The notes under the pieces: generated by a model
Databases searched by the model: none
Told to the model about the DNA's origin: nothing
The model's input: the letters and a program-made list of their open reading frames with translations, nothing else
Translations under genes and position numbers: made by a program
NCBI GenBank assembly: GCA_902556425.1
Contig: CACDWG010000011.1
Location: 19,142-83,141 of the forward strand
Direction: 5' to 3'
Source: UBA4421 sp002704225
GTDB lineage: Bacteria; Pseudomonadota; Gammaproteobacteria; Pseudomonadales; Azotimanducaceae
DNA length: 64,000 nt
Shown here: positions 53,062 to 62,214 of the stretch, one piece after another
Position numbering within the stretch: the stretch's first letter is position 1
How the letters are laid out: every line of letters begins with the position of its first letter

Positions 53062-53309
53062 AATGCCGCAAAGGCTGTGGCGCATGCTGTATCGCGCCAA
53101 GCATTACCACGGCGCTACCGGGAATGCCGAACGGGAAGCCTGCTGGCGTCGCATGCGTCCATTTGGACGAGGCGTTTGCCTGTCGTTTGTTCGGCTCACC
53201 CGAACGCCCAGATTTCTGTTCACGTTTCGCGCCTGAAACCGCGGTCTGCGGCTCGTCTCGTGAAGAAGCCTTGGGGCTGATTGCCCTTCTGGATACCGCC
53301 AGCCTCTGA
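53058..53309 (+). CDS. YkgJ-family cysteine-cluster protein
   Basis: An 83-residue frame begins with GTG at 53058, overlapping the stop of LLM 5 by four bases (GTGA). It reads VKCRKGCGACCIAPSI, then PNGKPAGVACVHL, and later CRLFG and FC, the conserved cysteine pattern of UPF0153/YkgJ proteins, which bind zinc or an iron-sulfur centre. Function of the family is unclear. The small size and non-ATG start make it easy to miss, and it is out of frame with the overlapping 53076-53236 stretch. Coupling to the LLM gene is clear from the overlap. Confidence 0.85.
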   Translation: MKCRKGCGACCIAPSITTALPGMPNGKPAGVACVHLDEAFACRLFGSPERPDFCSRFAPETAVCGSSREEALGLIALLDTASL

Positions 53310-53319
53310 TCGGCGGCGG

Positions 53320-53940
53320 TTACAGTCGATTCAGCACGGACAGCACTTCGGCTTCGCTCCGGGTGTGGTGGGCGGTTAGCCGAGCGGCGCGCGCGCCCGC
53401 AACGTTTTCCTGACTGTCGTCGAGGAAGGTTACGCGCTGGGGTTCGGTGTGCATCAAATCGCAAACATGTCGGAATGCCTCCGCATCGGGTTTGCGGCAG
53501 CCTACCTCATGGGAAAGAAAGAGTTGGTCGAACTGGCTCATGATGTGCGGATAGCGCTGCATAAAGCTCTCTGCGTGCACGGCATTGGTATTGCTGAAGG
53601 CGCACAGTGTGAAGTGCTGCTTAATTTCCGTGAATTTTGCAGCTACTCCTTCATACGGATGGGTCCACAGAGCATTCCAGCCGTCCCGCCACTGTTTCAG
53701 AGGCATCGAGACACCCAAGGTGTCGCTTAAATGTGCCGTGTACTGGGCAAAGTTGAGCTGACCGATTTCCTGATCTTTATAGGCCTGATCAAGGGTCCAG
53801 TGTTCGTAAAACAGTGATGCCTCGACGCCGGAGGCCGACGCCCAATGCTGAAACACTCGGTGAAAATCAATGCCAAGAACGACGCCGCCTAGGTCAAGAA
53901 GCAAGACCGGTTTCTGCTCTCCAGAGCTAGAAACCGGCAC
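53320..53940 (-). CDS. HAD-superfamily hydrolase
   Basis: The 206-residue protein has HAD motif I as VLLLDLGGVVLGID, motif II in AFSNTNAVH, the motif III lysine in VGCRKPDAEAF and motif IV as FLDDSQENVAGARA. It belongs to the haloacid-dehalogenase/YihX-type phosphatases, which dephosphorylate sugar phosphates and similar metabolites. Normally motif I is DxDxT or DxGxV; here the second aspartate is glycine, as in the YihX group. Its start overlaps the end of the frameshifted acyl-CoA synthetase gene by 14 bases. Length is typical. Confidence 0.87.
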   Translation of the reverse strand: MPVSSSGEQKPVLLLDLGGVVLGIDFHRVFQHWASASGVEASLFYEHWTLDQAYKDQEIGQLNFAQYTAHLSDTLGVSMPLKQWRDGWNALWTHPYEGVAAKFTEIKQHFTLCAFSNTNAVHAESFMQRYPHIMSQFDQLFLSHEVGCRKPDAEAFRHVCDLMHTEPQRVTFLDDSQENVAGARAARLTAHHTRSEAEVLSVLNRL

Positions 53941-55742
53941 TGGCGGTGTTCAAGGCATTCACGTATTCAGCGTCGAGCGAGGTGTAAACGCTTTCACCGT
54001 TTCTCATGACGTAGACTGGACCGTCGATCTGGTCAATATCGTAGCCCTGCTTGCGAAGGTCCCCTTTCAACATTTTGAACGTGCCGGTCACGTCGATGTC
54101 CTCGTCAATGCGCAGGAATACAGGTATCGCGTAGCTGGGCAAGGCCTCTCTGACGAAGGCGGAGAAACGGTCAAGGTCAAGTGACTCAACACCTTCGTTT
54201 AGGGTGAGAGAGGCCATGCCGGCTCGACCGTCGGCACCGGGGATCTCGACACCCAGAACATTGCAGAATTTCACCTGATCAAAGCCATTGATGATTTCGC
54301 CCACTTCATTGGTGGACACGTTCTCTGACTTCCAGCGAAACGTATCCCCAACGCGATCAACGAACTGATAGTGGTCATACCCCAAGCTGTAGCCCACGTC
54401 GACGACGCGCATCAGATCACCTGTGTTAAACCATGCGTCACCGTCGACGAGGGCGTTACGTAAAATTTTGCCCTCAGTGGCTTTCGGGTCGGTATAACCT
54501 TCGAAGACGGTGTCGGGCGTGATCTTGCCAAGCAGCAAGCCGGGTTCGCCGGGTGCGACGGTCACGCAGCGGCCGTGGCTGTCACGAATGATCTCGTCCT
54601 GATCTACGTCGTACTGCACTAACACAACTTCGGCTGATGTCATGCCCACGGTCAGGTCTTTGTTCATCAGATTGGCAAACGCGACGTTACCCTCTGACGC
54701 GCCATAGATCTCACAGACGCGCTTGATGCCATAGCGCTCTTTGAAAGACATCCAGATATCGGGCCGCATCCCATTGCCCATGATGGAGTGCAAAGGCAAG
54801 GAAGCATCGTGGGGCTCCCCGGCAATATTGGTCAGGTAGCGGCACAACTCACCGATATAAACCATATGGGTGCAGTTGTTGTCGCGAATGTCACCGCGGA
54901 AGGCGCTGGCAGAGAATTTGCGTCGCACATACATGCTGGCACCGGTTGTGAAAGAAGATCCCACACCCAAGAGCAGACCGGTTGCGTGATACAAGGGTAA
55001 GCACAGATAAATTCGATTGCCGGGCTTGGTTTTCAGTCCCGCTATGCCGGACATATCCGCACTGATTAAGTAGCGTCGGTTCGACATAACCGCTGCCTTG
55101 GGGAGGCCTGTGGTGCCTGAGGTGTAGATGTACAACGCCGTTTGACCGATGGTGTTGAGGCCGGTTTCTGGCGGGTTTTGATCATCGGCCTGCTGCTGCA
55201 TGGCGTCCAGATCCAACGCCCATTCTGGGCAAGAAGCCGTGCTGGTTGCTGAATCGCTGACAAACAGAAAATCTTGGCCAGATGCCAATTCCAGTTCCTC
55301 GTGTATGTCGGCAACGGCGGCGATGACTTCGGCGCCAAAGATACATTTTTTTGGCCTTAATAACGTTGATGCAATGCTGCAGCGATCGCCCGGTCAGGTT
55401 GGTGTTAAGGAGCCCGGCGGTTACGCCGAGTTTATTCAACCCAACCAGCAAGGCCAGAAACTCGACCCGATTTTCCATCATCACGCAGACCGTATCGTTG
55501 CGCGCTAATCCTTGGGATTTGAACGCGCTCGCGTATTGATTCGCCAAAGCGTTGAACTGTATCCAGTTCAATTCTTTGCCCTCACACACGATGGCACTGT
55601 GATTGCCGAGCTGCTTGGCATTGCTCTCGACGCGAGCGCCGAAACAGTCGGCAACATCTGCGGGTCTAGGTTTCATCCCTTTCTTGAGTGTTAGCAATGC
55701 GGGTAACTGGCCTAGCGTGGCGATGTCTTTCAGCAGCTGCAT
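53927..55742 (-). pseudogene. Long/very-long-chain acyl-CoA synthetase (FadD6-like) with a frameshift
   Basis: Two frames make one gene of about 604 residues. The start (ATG 55742) encodes NWIQFNALANQYA and TGRSLQHCINVIKAKK. At the seven-T run 55346-55352 (AAAAAAA in coding sense) the frame is lost; with six As it would continue as CIFGAEVIAAVADIHEEL and then into YIYTSGTTGLPKAAVMSNR, EIYGASEGNV and the C-terminal FKMLKGDLRKQGYD. These motifs mark FATP/FadD6-type very-long-chain acyl-CoA synthetases. The change is a one-base indel in a homopolymer: a real inactivating mutation, a sequencing error, or rescue by transcriptional slippage. Confidence 0.85.
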
Positions 55743-55845
55743 CTGATCGATCCTTATGCGGTAATTTCCTCGTCACCGAGCTTAGCTCTTGCATTGGCGT
55801 GCCGAAAGCCCTAAAAACTTCCGAAGAAAGATGAGGAGTGGAGCG

Positions 55846-56706
55846 ATGAATCAGTGGACAGTCGGTGACGTAAAGATTACCCGAGTTGTGGAGATCGAAA
55901 GTCTGGGTGGGTCTCGCTTTATTCTGCCGGACGCGACACGAGAAGCCTGCCTGCCTTATACGTGGATGCAGCCGCACTTTATGGATGAGCAGGGCAACTT
56001 GCAGATGAGCGTTCATGCTCTGGTGGTGGATACGGGCGACCGAAGGATTCTGGTGGATACCTGCATTGGCAACGACAAGGAGCGTCATGTGCCTAACTGG
56101 TCCCATTTGCAGACGCACTTCTTGCAGGATCTCAGCGACGCTGGATACCCGCCAGAGACCATTGATACGGTGTTGTGTACTCACCTGCATGTCGATCATG
56201 TTGGTTGGAATACCATGCTGGTGGACGGTCAATGGGTGCCAACCTTTCCCAATGCACGCTATTTGTTTGCCAAAACCGAGTGGGAGCATTGGGATGCCAA
56301 TGAAGACGAGTCGGTTTACGGCCCTGTTTTGGCTGATTCGGTTCGGCCGGTGGTTGAAGCAGGTTTGGTGGATCTTGTGGATGTTGATCATCGGGTGTGC
56401 GCGGAGGTTTGCCTCGAACCGACACCGGGCCATACCCCCGGACATGTGAGTGTCCACATCCGATCCGGTGGCGCAGAGGCATTGATCACCGGGGACTGCA
56501 TTCATCACCCGGTGCAGATGAGTCGGCCCGACTGGTGTTCATCCGCTGATGTGGACCAAGCCCAAGGACAACAAACACGGGAATCGTTGCTTGAACGCTA
56601 TGTGGACGATCAAATCTTGATCATCGGCACGCATTTTGCGACGCCAACCGCCGGTCATGTGAAGCATTTGGAAGGCGGCGGTTATTTTCTGGATGTTTCT
56701 GGTTGA
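55846..56706 (+). CDS. Metallo-beta-lactamase-fold hydrolase (lactonase-like)
   Basis: The 286-residue protein begins at ATG 55846 with GAGGAGTGGAG upstream. The zinc-binding motif HLHVDHVGW is preceded by LVDTCIGND and followed by HTPGHVSV and GDCIHHPVQM, with a final HFATPTAGH. This is the two-zinc MBL fold close to N-acylhomoserine lactonase- and alkylsulfatase-like enzymes; a quorum-quenching role is not shown. A longer frame from 55789 overlaps the divergent acyl-CoA synthetase promoter and lacks a good site. It lies downstream of no other gene and starts a separate unit. Confidence 0.86.
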   Translation: MNQWTVGDVKITRVVEIESLGGSRFILPDATREACLPYTWMQPHFMDEQGNLQMSVHALVVDTGDRRILVDTCIGNDKERHVPNWSHLQTHFLQDLSDAGYPPETIDTVLCTHLHVDHVGWNTMLVDGQWVPTFPNARYLFAKTEWEHWDANEDESVYGPVLADSVRPVVEAGLVDLVDVDHRVCAEVCLEPTPGHTPGHVSVHIRSGGAEALITGDCIHHPVQMSRPDWCSSADVDQAQGQQTRESLLERYVDDQILIIGTHFATPTAGHVKHLEGGGYFLDVSG

Positions 56707-57080
56707 CGAGCTCGCCGTCAAGGTCAGGTGTTTGTGGGGCTACCTGTCGGGCTCGATTGAACCGTCCTTGGTGAGGTTTGAGGTTCGAATCGGTCAACAG
56801 GCATCCGTCCGAAATGCCTGCCTGACATACCATTTGTCCCCTAAAAAGTACCGTTCGTACTTTAGAAGGAGCAGGTTGCCGATCGAAGATCCAATCTTGC
56901 ATTCCTTTTTGGTTCTGGGTCGATTGACGTGCCGAATGCTCTCGAGTTCACGGGTTTACGAATTCCAGCAAGTTCTGGAGTAACCCCTAAACGTTTCTTT
57001 TTGATTCACTGCGTATTGCACCACTGCGCTCTGTTATGCGCCCGCACCGGGCGAACCACGCGCGCCATCAGGCATTGCGC
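56707..57080 (+). other. 374-base spacer with an operator-like inverted repeat; no gene recognised
   Basis: No protein homology is apparent. A 97-residue frame at 56693-56983 has no known motif. The clear element is the inverted repeat AAAGTAC (56845-56851)/GTACTTT (56857-56863) around CGTTC. The region precedes a decayed kinase gene and may contain its former promoter or a lost N-terminal sensor domain; neither is demonstrated. Confidence 0.4.
56845..56863. promoter_or_regulatory. Perfect 7-base inverted repeat, operator candidate
   Basis: AAAGTAC and GTACTTT flank a CGTTC centre, with CTA and AG outside giving further, bulged pairing. The 19-base length suits a dimeric helix-turn-helix regulator. 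It could also be a small RNA stem. No regulator gene is adjacent. The low score reflects its isolation. Confidence 0.35.
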
Positions 57081-58238
57081 ATGAGCAACAGATCGCTGCC
57101 TTCCCAGCTCTTGAATATGCTGGCCCCTGACATACGTTCGTCTCTTGGGGAACTGCAAGGGACATTGCAACTCGTTGCTCACGATTTGGCGGCAAAGCAG
57201 GACCACGATTCCGTGTCTCAACGTCGAATGGAACTGGTAAAAAACGCCAGTAATCGAGTCTCTGAATTCACGAATATGTTAAGCATCGTGACCAAGTTGG
57301 ACGCGTTGAGCCAGGGAGACCTGAAGCAGCAGCCCGAACGCGTTGACCTTCTGCGACTCTTTGATCAACTGGCCGAGTTAATGAACGGCAGCTTGAGAGT
57401 GACGTCGGTTCCCAACCAAGGGAGTGAATTTATTTTGACGCTTCCCCTGACTGTGGCGGCGAAGCCCGTACACAGCCGCGAAACCGCGCCGCCCGAATTG
57501 ATCAACAGTCGACGCATTTTGGTTGCTGAAGACAGCAAGCCAAATCAATTGGTAGTGCAGACCATGCTGGAGCGTCAAGGCTATGTGGTCGATGTGGCTA
57601 ACGACGGAATCGAAGCCTGCGCCGCTGTGAAGGGCAATGCCCCGGAAGACACCCCTTATTGCCTGATTTTGATGGACGTGCAGATGCCCGGGATGGATGG
57701 CATTGAAGCCACTCGGTGGATTCGCAACAACGGGCATTCATTGCCGATCGTTGCTCTGACCGCTAAAGCGTTTATGGAGGATGAAAAAGCCTGTTTAGAG
57801 GCTGGTATGAATGATTTTATGACGAAGCCGGTGAATTATTAGGCCCTGCTAGCGCGGGTTGATATGTGGCTCGGCGATAAATCGACGCAACCCAGTACGC
57901 TGCCGGGTGAGAAGGTCAGCGAAATGCGCGTATTGATGGGTGAGGAAGCGTTCAAAGACGCCTTGGGTGTGCTATCGCAAGAAGTGAGCGAACGACACGT
58001 GACGCTGCATAAAATCTTAGCCGAGGGGGACTATGCAAAAGCCAGCGCGGAACTGCATACACTGTTTGGCATATACGCAGGCTATGGCTTTGAAGAACTC
58101 CAGCACTTGGCTCGCGCTTTACAGGATTCGTGCGACGCGAAGTTGACGCCTCCGGCGAAGTCTCTGCAGCATTTTGATGAGCTGTCGTCTGAGCTTCTGC
58201 ATAAGATCAAACGCTACCGAGCGGAAACGATGGCGTAA
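57081..58238 (+). pseudogene. Degraded hybrid histidine kinase (DHp remnant, receiver, HPt) with amber codon
   Basis: Residues 13-95 look like a DHp helical hairpin, but the H-box reads APDIRSSL where SHEIRTPL is usual (Pro16 replaces His). At about residue 96 it jumps from LLRLFDQ directly to LAELMNGSLRVTSV, the last part of an HATPase domain, so the ATP-binding core is missing. A complete receiver follows (ED at 150-151, D199, T227, K249). TAG at 57840-57842 interrupts the frame; in the same frame ALLARVDMWL leads to an HPt domain with H326 in ELHTLFG. As a kinase it is dead; a receiver-only protein of 253 residues may remain. Confidence 0.8.
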
Positions 58239-58239
58239 A

Positions 58240-59199
58240 CTAGGCGGTTGCGTCGATTTCCTGCAGCAAGTGCACGACAGTGGCCTGCATCTTGTCCCAC
58301 TCGGCGAAGAGAAAGTCCTGTACGTTTTCCGTCGGGATTTCGCTGTACGGCACACGCCAAAAATGCAGGCGCACTTTTTGGTTTAACCAACCGCCGCCGA
58401 GCAAGTCATGAATGTCGGCGGACCCCTCGAATCCGGCGTGGGCAAGAAAAACCAAATCCTTGCCGGGGTTGGCTTTCAACATGCCCAGCACGCCGCCCAG
58501 TCGCGGAGGCAGGAGATTCGGCCAACGATTCAGCTGACCCTCAAGCTGGGGGTGCCGGCGCCGCAGATCGTCGTGTTTTTTCTGGGTAAACCGTGTGCCC
58601 TCGGGATAGATGAGCACGGACTCATCATCGCCTGCCGTCGCGATGAGGTCGCTGACTTCTTGAATCGCCTTGGCCGAGTCAGTGCCAGATCGATCGACAA
58701 AAACATTCGGTAGGCGGTGTCCGCCGATGTCCAGACAGGGCAGATAACGCAGTTCCTGCTTGAGCACATAGCGCAAGCCCTCAGCTCGGGCTTTGCCAAA
58801 AAACAGTAACGGCAAGACAGTGTCGCCCATGCTGGAGTGTCGGGACAGCAGCAGGGCACCGTTGCCCTCAAGTGCTTCCGTGCCGGTGACTTCAATACGG
58901 AGCTTGTAGAGGCGCTTACCCATATCGAAGAGCTGCTGCGCCCACCAGAATTGAATGTCTCGATTTTTTTCCATTTGCTGGTTCTTGGGGTAACGAGTCA
59001 GCACAAACAGAAAGCGAGCCAATCCTGCCCATTCGTGAACCAAGAATCCGTAGATAAAGGTTAGGGCTTGAGGCGCCGTGCGAAATTTCGGTGAAAGGCT
59101 CATCAGCAATGCTGTGATCACAACGAGGGGCAGTAGAGCGATGGCTAAAATTGTTGCCAGAACTAAGCTGGAAAGGGTCAACAAACGGCGTTGAAACAT
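58240..59199 (-). CDS. PlsC-like 1-acylglycerol-3-phosphate acyltransferase family protein
   Basis: The 319-residue protein has an N-terminal membrane span (about 10-40), the acyltransferase motif LSRHSSMGDTVLPL (HX4D at its core) and IYPEGTRFTQKK (motif III). This layout is YihG/PlsC-like lysophospholipid acyltransferase. It transfers acyl groups from CoA or ACP to lysophosphatidic acid or other lipids at the inner membrane. The gene converges on the degraded kinase gene, one base from its stop. Neighbouring MATE gene is 34 bases upstream on the same strand, suggesting one transcript. Confidence 0.87.
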   Translation of the reverse strand: MFQRRLLTLSSLVLATILAIALLPLVVITALLMSLSPKFRTAPQALTFIYGFLVHEWAGLARFLFVLTRYPKNQQMEKNRDIQFWWAQQLFDMGKRLYKLRIEVTGTEALEGNGALLLSRHSSMGDTVLPLLFFGKARAEGLRYVLKQELRYLPCLDIGGHRLPNVFVDRSGTDSAKAIQEVSDLIATAGDDESVLIYPEGTRFTQKKHDDLRRRHPQLEGQLNRWPNLLPPRLGGVLGMLKANPGKDLVFLAHAGFEGSADIHDLLGGGWLNQKVRLHFWRVPYSEIPTENVQDFLFAEWDKMQATVVHLLQEIDATA

Positions 59200-59233
59200 T
59201 AGTACAGATTCCTCTCGGTTTTCGCGTGACGGT

Positions 59234-60625
59234 TCAGCGCGCGAGCTGATTCGCCATCAACTCTAGGCGTTTGGCAAACCAACGCCAGCTGATGAGCCCA
59301 AACAGCGCGTTACTTAACGCGGTGGCAATAAAAATTCCCACATAGCCCAAGGCATCGTTTAGCAGGGTGGCCAATGGCACGTAGACGATGATCATTCGCC
59401 CGAAAGACAATGCTGTGCTGGGCAGGGGTTTGCCTAGGGCGTTGAACGATGCGGAAGACATCATCAGCACACCCCAAAGGCCATAGCTCAGTGGCACGAT
59501 GGCCAAATAGATCGCTGCGACGTCGATCACCGCCGGTGATGCATCAATCCATGAAGCGACATGCCCGCCAAAAAAGAATAGGGGTATGGCGACGAACAAC
59601 CCCCAGCCAAGACTGAACAAATAGCTGGCTCTTACGCCGTCCCGCACTCGCCCCACTTGGTGCGCACCCCAATTTTGACCGACGAAGGGGCCGATAGAAC
59701 CAGACAAGGCAAACATCAACATGGCCGCTACGGCCTCAATCCGGTTTGCAACGCCGAAACCGGCCACGGCGGCTTCACCATAATCTGCGATCAAAAACGT
59801 GATGTAGGCTGCCGTGACCGGGCCGATAAGATTGGTTGCCATGGCGGGTATGCCGACGTGCAGAATCCGCTTTGCCGAGCGATACCAACCTCGGAAGTAG
59901 GACTCGGTAAGTACCAAGTTGCCTTTCGAAATAAACCATAGCGAGACGATCAGGGTGCCAAACCGAGTTAGGGTCATCGCGGTTGCAGCGCCGGCAAGCT
60001 CCATGGCGGGGAAGCCAAACCAGCCGAAAATGAAGATTGGGTCCAGTATCAGATTAATCGCCGCGCTGATGGTCATGATTGCGCCAGGAATGTTGGCGCT
60101 GCCATTGGCGCGCATGATGCTGCCGCAGATCATGCTGGTGGTGAACAGCACCGTACCGGGAAGATAAATGTCGAGGTAGGAGTGAATCAGCGGTAGCAGC
60201 TCGGGTTCGGCGCCCATGGCAACGAACAACGGGTCGATGCTGAGCCAGCACAGAAAAGAAATCACCAGCATCAGGCCAAAGACTAATATCAGGCTGTGGG
60301 TTCCCAGCATGGCGACTTCGTCAGTCTGGGGTGGTGATGTAGTGGCGTCTGCTGCTGATGTGGCTGTGTTCATTTGGCGGGTGCCAACACTGCGCGCAAT
60401 AACGGAAGAGGTGCCAATGCTGATGCCCAAGGCGATGCTGGTCAGCACCATGACCAAGGGAAAGGTAAAGGTAATGGCAGCAACGTGGGCGGTGCTGAGT
60501 TGCCCGATGAAACCCATTTCGAGCACTTGCACCAGAATGCTGGACGAAACGCCCGCCATCATGGGTGCCGTGAGACGCGCTAGGGAGACCGAAACTCGGC
60601 CCTGAGTAAGATCGTGTTTTGACAT
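59234..60625 (-). CDS. MATE-family efflux transporter
   Basis: The 463-residue protein from ATG 60625 has about twelve spans. The first half shows SLARLTAPMMAGVSSSILVQV and MGFIGQLSTAHVAA, and the second half GIPAMATNLIGPVTAAYI, giving the two-fold pattern of MATE (NorM/DinF) exporters, which export cationic drugs or metabolites in exchange for Na+ or H+. A longer frame to 60733 reads low-quality sequence before the first span, so 60625 is chosen. The intracellular loop near residue 95-115 is unusually Ser/Thr/Ala-rich (TSAADATTSPPQTDE). Substrate is unknown. Confidence 0.9.
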   Translation of the reverse strand: MSKHDLTQGRVSVSLARLTAPMMAGVSSSILVQVLEMGFIGQLSTAHVAAITFTFPLVMVLTSIALGISIGTSSVIARSVGTRQMNTATSAADATTSPPQTDEVAMLGTHSLILVFGLMLVISFLCWLSIDPLFVAMGAEPELLPLIHSYLDIYLPGTVLFTTSMICGSIMRANGSANIPGAIMTISAAINLILDPIFIFGWFGFPAMELAGAATAMTLTRFGTLIVSLWFISKGNLVLTESYFRGWYRSAKRILHVGIPAMATNLIGPVTAAYITFLIADYGEAAVAGFGVANRIEAVAAMLMFALSGSIGPFVGQNWGAHQVGRVRDGVRASYLFSLGWGLFVAIPLFFFGGHVASWIDASPAVIDVAAIYLAIVPLSYGLWGVLMMSSASFNALGKPLPSTALSFGRMIIVYVPLATLLNDALGYVGIFIATALSNALFGLISWRWFAKRLELMANQLAR

Positions 60626-60793
60626 GCGCGCGGAGTATGTCACGCATGGGTGTTTAGAAGAGATGAAATGTTGCAGACGAAGTGATTTTTTGGTTTCCGG
60701 CGATAGCGGGTTATTAGACACAATCTGGAGCAAAAGCTTGAGATGTCAGATGGTTGGCAGGTGTTAAACTGCTCGCCTTACGAGGAGATGCCT

Positions 60794-61621
60794 ATGTCCG
60801 CCACCCTTGGGTTCACACCAGCGATAGCCGTGTCTGCCGACCAGAAAACAGAATACTTGGGCTTTGCGCGATCCGCAGCCCGAGCCGCCGGAGACGCGAT
60901 CCTGCCGTATTTCAGATCGCGCATGCAGGTGACGAACAAGCTGTCGGGACAGGGCTTCGATCCGGTCACGCTGGCTGATCAGGCGGGTGAGCGGGTTATT
61001 CGAGCAGCGATCGAAGATGCCTATCCCGACCATGGGATCTTCGGGGAAGAATTTGGTCTGAAGTCCGGCAACGGCCTTACTTGGGTGATTGATCCTATCG
61101 ACGGCACACGAGCGTTTATGACTGGCATGCTGCATTGGGGAGTCTTGCTGGCCCTGTTTGATGGCGAGCAGCCCATCGTTGGCGTGATGTATCAACCCTA
61201 CACGGACGAGCTTTTCAGCGGCGATAACGAGTCGGCTTGGTATGAGCGAGCGGGCGAGTCTCAGTCGCTGGTGACCAGTGCCTGCCGGCGGGTGGACGAA
61301 GCGTGTCTGTCCACAACCGGAATCGATTGGTTGCCGGCCTCCAAACAAGGACGTTTTAGGCAACTCAGCCAAGCCACCAAACTGACGAAGATGGGCGGTG
61401 ATTGCTACCTGTTCGGTATGTTGGCCATGGGTTCGTTAGATCTCGGCGTGGAGGCGGGATTGAACGCTTACGACATTCAGGCGCTGATGCCCATTGTTCG
61501 AGGCGCTGGTGGAGTCGTGACCGATTGGGAAGGAGGCAACCCCAGTCTGGGCGGTACGGTGCTCGCGTCAGCCACTCAGGCGCTGCACAGCGAGGCGATG
61601 ACTTTGTTGGGTAGCTCTTAG
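60794..61621 (+). CDS. Inositol-monophosphatase-family phosphatase (HisN/histidinol-phosphatase-like)
   Basis: The 275-residue protein has metal motifs GIFGEEFGL, VIDPIDGTRAFMTG and YDIQALMPIVRGAGG, the IMPase-family order. The last, normally WDxAAG, is YDIQAL, as in several HisN-type members. It dephosphorylates inositol, histidinol or related phosphates with Mg2+. GAGGAG before ATG 60794 decides the start; 60743 or 60788 are weaker. It is divergent from the MATE gene and its end overlaps the convergent purN by four bases. Confidence 0.9.
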   Translation: MSATLGFTPAIAVSADQKTEYLGFARSAARAAGDAILPYFRSRMQVTNKLSGQGFDPVTLADQAGERVIRAAIEDAYPDHGIFGEEFGLKSGNGLTWVIDPIDGTRAFMTGMLHWGVLLALFDGEQPIVGVMYQPYTDELFSGDNESAWYERAGESQSLVTSACRRVDEACLSTTGIDWLPASKQGRFRQLSQATKLTKMGGDCYLFGMLAMGSLDLGVEAGLNAYDIQALMPIVRGAGGVVTDWEGGNPSLGGTVLASATQALHSEAMTLLGSS

Positions 61622-62214
61622 CAGGAGAGGGTCTTTCCGCTGCCGATGTCTTTCAGCGTATCGAGCAGCAGTTTTTTTTCAGCCGCTTTGACGCGATGTT
61701 CAATGGCGTCGACGTCATCATCGGTGGATACGGGCACGGTGACCTGAGCGATGATGGGTCCTGTGTCGTATTCACTGCCCACCAAGTGTAGGGTGGCGCC
61801 AGACTCTGCTACACCAGCCGCGTGCACTGCCTCGTGAACTTTGCGGCCAAAAAAGCCTTGGCCGCCGAAGGCCGGCAACAGTGCTGGATGCGTGTTGATG
61901 ATTCGACCGCTGTACTGGCTCAGCACGTTGTCGCCCATTTTTTTCATGTACCCCAACAACAAAACCCAGTCCACCTGCGCGTCATTTAAGGCGGCGGCCA
62001 TGGCGTGGTCAGCCCCCTCTTGAGAGACGTGTGTTTTGCCGCTGATATGATGTCTTTCGATGCCCGCGACGTCGGCGCGGCGCAACGCTCCGGCCTGACT
62101 GTTATTGCTGATCACAAGAACAACCTGAGCATCCAGCTCACGGTTGGCGCAGGCATCGATCAAGGCCTGCAAAGTAGAACCCTCATGGGAAGCCAATACG
62201 GCCAATCGCATCAT
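61618..62214 (-). CDS. purN: Phosphoribosylglycinamide formyltransferase
   Basis: PurN transfers a formyl group from 10-formyl-tetrahydrofolate to GAR in purine synthesis. The 198-residue product has the substrate-binding start LAVLASHEGSTLQALIDAC and the catalytic INTHPALLPAFGGQGFFG and GSEYDTGPIIAQ (Asn, His and Asp). The usual GSGSN start is SHEGS here. The length is standard. The start at 62214 or 62211 (ATGATG) overlaps the end of the hot-dog gene (stop at 62211). purN is normally beside purM; here it is not, so context is unusual though the protein is normal. Confidence 0.9.
   Translation of the reverse strand: MMRLAVLASHEGSTLQALIDACANRELDAQVVLVISNNSQAGALRRADVAGIERHHISGKTHVSQEGADHAMAAALNDAQVDWVLLLGYMKKMGDNVLSQYSGRIINTHPALLPAFGGQGFFGRKVHEAVHAAGVAESGATLHLVGSEYDTGPIIAQVTVPVSTDDDVDAIEHRVKAAEKKLLLDTLKDIGSGKTLSC

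Noticed and set aside
55346..55352. Programmed ribosomal frameshift at A7
   Set aside because: The required shift is removal of one base, not a usual -1 shift at AAAAAAA with a pseudoknot; the single indel explanation is simpler, although slippage remains possible.
56782..56791. GGTTCGAATC resembling a tRNA T-loop
   Set aside because: The flanking five bases do not pair and no acceptor, D or anticodon arm is present.
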